Shown: positions 4,363 through 6,806 of the stretch, piece by piece | Position numbering within the stretch: position 1 is the first letter of the stretch | Layout of the letters: each line of letters starts with the position of its first letter | DNA from: an uncultured Rickettsiales bacterium | GTDB lineage: Bacteria > Pseudomonadota > Alphaproteobacteria > Rickettsiales > UBA1997 | NCBI GenBank assembly: GCA_951800555.1 | Contig: CATOJU010000051.1 | Coordinates: 1 to 6,806, forward strand | Length of the DNA: 6,806 bases | Direction: 5' to 3' | Notes under the pieces: generated by a model | Told to the model about the DNA's origin: nothing | The model's database searches: none | What the model saw: only the letters and a program-made list of their open reading frames with translations | Position numbers and translations under genes: made by a program

Positions 4363-6781
4363 ATATCCCTTAATTCCTTTAGGAGATACTGTAGTTTTTC
4401 CTAATACCAATACTATGTTTATTATTAATAAACAAAAAGTTATTTTAGCTATAGAAAAAGCGTATTTAAATAATCAAAATATTTTTTGTGTAGCGCAAAA
4501 AAATGGAAGGTTAGATGACAATATGCGCAACAAAACTGAAGACGATTTTTTTGAAGTCGGAACTTTATGTGAAATAACACAAAAAATTAATATGCCAAAT
4601 GGAGATTTAAAAGTATCTATCAAAGGTATTGAAAAGATGAAATTAAATAAAGTTATTATTGAGGATGGTACTTTAAAATGTTTAACTAGTAAAATAAAAA
4701 CTACAAAGGAAGAATATAATACTGAAGAATTGGAAAAGATGAAAACTATTTTGCTAAATAAAGCTGGAGTTTTTTTAACTTTTCATATGAAAACCCCATT
4801 TGATATGGTGGCAATATTAAAAAATATGGATAATGATGCTGAATTAATTTATATTTTAACTAATATATTAAATATAGATATTCAATCAAAACAAAATATA
4901 TTAGAAGAAAATAGTTTATTGGAACAATATGTAAAATTAAATCAATATTTAGAAATAGAAAAAAATTTAATAGATACCGAGAAGGAAATAAATAATAAAA
5001 TAGATAAAAAATTATTAGAACACCAAAAAAAATATTTTTTAAAAGAAAAATTGAAATTTATTAAAAACCAATTGGATGAAGATGATGAAGATGATATAGA
5101 TGAAGAAGCTAAGGGAGACATAGGGTATTTTAAAAATAAAATGAAAAAATTAGTTGTTAGTGAAGAAGTAAAAGAGAAATTTAAAAATGAAATAAAAAAA
5201 TTAGAAATTACACCTACTTATTCACCAGATTATTCTACTACAAAAACCTATTTAGATTGGTTAGTAGAATTACCTTGGAATACTAATAGTAAATTAAAAA
5301 ATAATTTAGAAGAAGCTGAAAATATTTTGAATGCAGATCATTATGGATTAGAAGATATTAAAGAAAGAATAATAGAATTTTTGGCGGTATTTAAAAAAAC
5401 TAAAAAATTAAGTGGTTCTATAATTTGTTTGGTAGGCCCCCCAGGGGTTGGTAAAACTTCTTTAGCAAGATCAATAGCAAAGGCAGTAGATAGGAAATAT
5501 ATAAAAGTTTCTCTTGGTGGTATAAGGGATGAAGCTGAAATCAGAGGTCATAGAAAAACATATGTAGGAGCTATGCCAGGAAAAATTATTCAATCAATAA
5601 AAAAAGTAAAAACTAATAATCCTTTAATTTTATTGGATGAAATTGATAAAATGGGAACAGATTATAGGGGTGATCCTGCATCTGCTATGTTAGAAGTTCT
5701 TGATCCGGAACAAAATAAATCATTCAATGACAATTTTTTGGAAGTTGAATATGATTTATCAAATGTGATGTTTATAGCAACGGCTAATAGTTTACAAAAT
5801 ATTCCTATTCCTTTACAGGATAGAATGGAGGTAATAAAATTATCTGGTTATACAGAAGATGAAAAATTAGAAATTGTAAAAAATTATTTAATAAATAAAC
5901 AATTAAAAAATCACGGCCTTAAAAAAGAAGAATTTGAAATTGATGACAAAACAATTTTAACTATTATAAGAAAATATACTTTTGAGGCTGGTGTAAGAAA
6001 TCTTGAAAGGAATATTGAAACTTTGATAAGAAAAGCTACGACTAAAATAGTTAAAGATAAAACTTTAAAAAAAATTGTTATAAATGAAGAAAATTTGCAC
6101 GATTATCTAGGAGTTGAAAAAAATTCATATAATGAAGCAAATAAAGAAGATAAAGTTGGAGTTTCTACTGGTTTAGCATATACAGAATTTGGAGGAGATC
6201 TATTGTATTTGGAAGCTTTAAAATTTGATGGAAATGGAAAACTTAATATTACTGGAAAATTAGGTGATGTAATGAAAGAATCTGTTGAAGCTGCATTTAG
6301 TTATGTTAGATCTAAAGCAAGTGAAATGGGTATTTCTTCAAAAATGTTTAATAAATATGATTTTCATTTACATGTTCCAGAAGGAGCAACTCCGAAAGAT
6401 GGACCATCAGCAGGTGTAGCTATTGCATCGGCTTTAATGTCTTGTTTGGCTAATTTGAAAGTTAGAAGTGATACAGCTATGACAGGTGAAATAACTTTAA
6501 CTGGAAAAGTTTTACCAATAGGTGGTTTGAAAGAAAAATTGTTGGCAGCTTTAAGAGGAAATGTTAAAAATGTCTTGATTCCTAAAGAAAATGTTAAAGA
6601 TTTGGAAAAAATTCCTAAAAAAGTTCAGACTGATATGAATATTATTCCCATAGAAACTATAGAAGAGGCTTTTAAATATCTGTTAATTGGATACAAAACA
6701 AAAGATAATAAAAAGTTGGATAAGAGTTTTTTGAAAATAGTAAAAAAAGGTAAAAAAATAAATAATAAAAAATTAGATTAA
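4346..6781 (+). CDS. lon: Lon, ATP-dependent serine protease (LonA type)
   Basis: Lon is a cytoplasmic homohexameric AAA+ protease that degrades misfolded and regulatory proteins. It has 811 aa (E. coli 784). The N-terminal substrate-binding domain covers about 7-200, followed by a charged helical region (about 200-285) with the acidic run DEDDEDDIDEE (244-254). The AAA+ module has Walker A GPPGVGKT (364-371), Walker B LILLDEID (427-434), sensor-1 Asn481 and Arg493 in LQDRMEVI. The protease domain (about 600-780) has the Ser-Lys dyad: Ser688 in PKDGPSAG and Lys731 in GGLKEK, 43 residues apart as in E. coli. The conserved LPLRD near the N-terminus is IPLGD here, and a Lys-rich tail of about 30 residues (782-811) extends past the usual end. 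It overlaps clpX by 17 bp in another frame, matching the clpX-lon order of many proteobacteria. What follows is outside the window. Confidence 0.97.
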   Translation: MLLKTEYPLIPLGDTVVFPNTNTMFIINKQKVILAIEKAYLNNQNIFCVAQKNGRLDDNMRNKTEDDFFEVGTLCEITQKINMPNGDLKVSIKGIEKMKLNKVIIEDGTLKCLTSKIKTTKEEYNTEELEKMKTILLNKAGVFLTFHMKTPFDMVAILKNMDNDAELIYILTNILNIDIQSKQNILEENSLLEQYVKLNQYLEIEKNLIDTEKEINNKIDKKLLEHQKKYFLKEKLKFIKNQLDEDDEDDIDEEAKGDIGYFKNKMKKLVVSEEVKEKFKNEIKKLEITPTYSPDYSTTKTYLDWLVELPWNTNSKLKNNLEEAENILNADHYGLEDIKERIIEFLAVFKKTKKLSGSIICLVGPPGVGKTSLARSIAKAVDRKYIKVSLGGIRDEAEIRGHRKTYVGAMPGKIIQSIKKVKTNNPLILLDEIDKMGTDYRGDPASAMLEVLDPEQNKSFNDNFLEVEYDLSNVMFIATANSLQNIPIPLQDRMEVIKLSGYTEDEKLEIVKNYLINKQLKNHGLKKEEFEIDDKTILTIIRKYTFEAGVRNLERNIETLIRKATTKIVKDKTLKKIVINEENLHDYLGVEKNSYNEANKEDKVGVSTGLAYTEFGGDLLYLEALKFDGNGKLNITGKLGDVMKESVEAAFSYVRSKASEMGISSKMFNKYDFHLHVPEGATPKDGPSAGVAIASALMSCLANLKVRSDTAMTGEITLTGKVLPIGGLKEKLLAALRGNVKNVLIPKENVKDLEKIPKKVQTDMNIIPIETIEEAFKYLLIGYKTKDNKKLDKSFLKIVKKGKKINNKKLD

Positions 6782-6806
6782 TTTTAATATTAAAAACATT
6801 TTTTGC

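Noticed and set aside
4216..4410. 64-codon minus-strand ORF rich in Phe and Ile
   Set aside because: It is antisense to the clpX-lon junction, and its composition is only the complement of Lys/Asn-rich coding sequence.
6782..6806. Palindrome TTTTAATATTAAAA followed by a T run after lon
   Set aside because: The stem is made only of A-T pairs and would have no loop unless several pairs open. It is too weak to call a terminator, and the window ends here.

Overview
The window is about three-quarters A+T. It carries ordinary bacterial housekeeping genes read with the standard bacterial code (TGG for Trp, TGA as a real stop for clpX). Two things suggest a very AT-rich alphaproteobacterium, possibly a host-associated lineage such as the Rickettsiales: a TruA with the QCQAKSP signature typical of alphaproteobacteria, and clpX directly followed by lon. 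This placement is an inference from protein character and gene order, not a proven assignment.

Layout. Bases 1-222 are the 3' end of an unrecognised gene. It is coupled by a one-base stop/start overlap to truA (222-1028, tRNA pseudouridine synthase). A 19-bp perfect palindrome (1028-1068) lies between truA and a convergent minus-strand unit and touches the stop codons on both sides. The minus-strand unit, in its own reading order, is a strong sigma70-type promoter (2439-2467), tRNA-Leu(GAG) (2343-2427), folA (dihydrofolate reductase, 1820-2320) and an ABHD10-like serine hydrolase (1065-1817). The short gaps suggest a single transcript, with the folA mRNA released by tRNA processing. Bases 2428-3072 contain no recognisable gene. 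They hold a sharply GC-rich block (about 44% G+C by hand count, against about 15% in the following 335 bases) bounded by inverted repeats and full of internal stems. It is most likely a MITE-like element, but a structured RNA is possible. Last comes the plus-strand pair clpX (3073-4362) and lon (4346-6781), which overlap by 17 bp.

How the genes relate. clpX and lon encode the two main ATP-dependent protein quality-control machines. Their overlap implies coupled translation, and a heat-shock-like promoter may precede clpX. clpP, the usual upstream neighbour of clpX, is absent. truA and tRNA-Leu concern tRNA: TruA modifies positions 38-40 of tRNA anticodon arms, including those of leucine tRNAs. 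folA supplies tetrahydrofolate.

I found no phage, CRISPR, toxin-antitoxin or defence system. The least explained part is the GC-rich structured block between tRNA-Leu and clpX. The best protein-level oddities are a roughly 23-residue insertion in TruA and substitutions in the nucleotide-binding boxes of ClpX.
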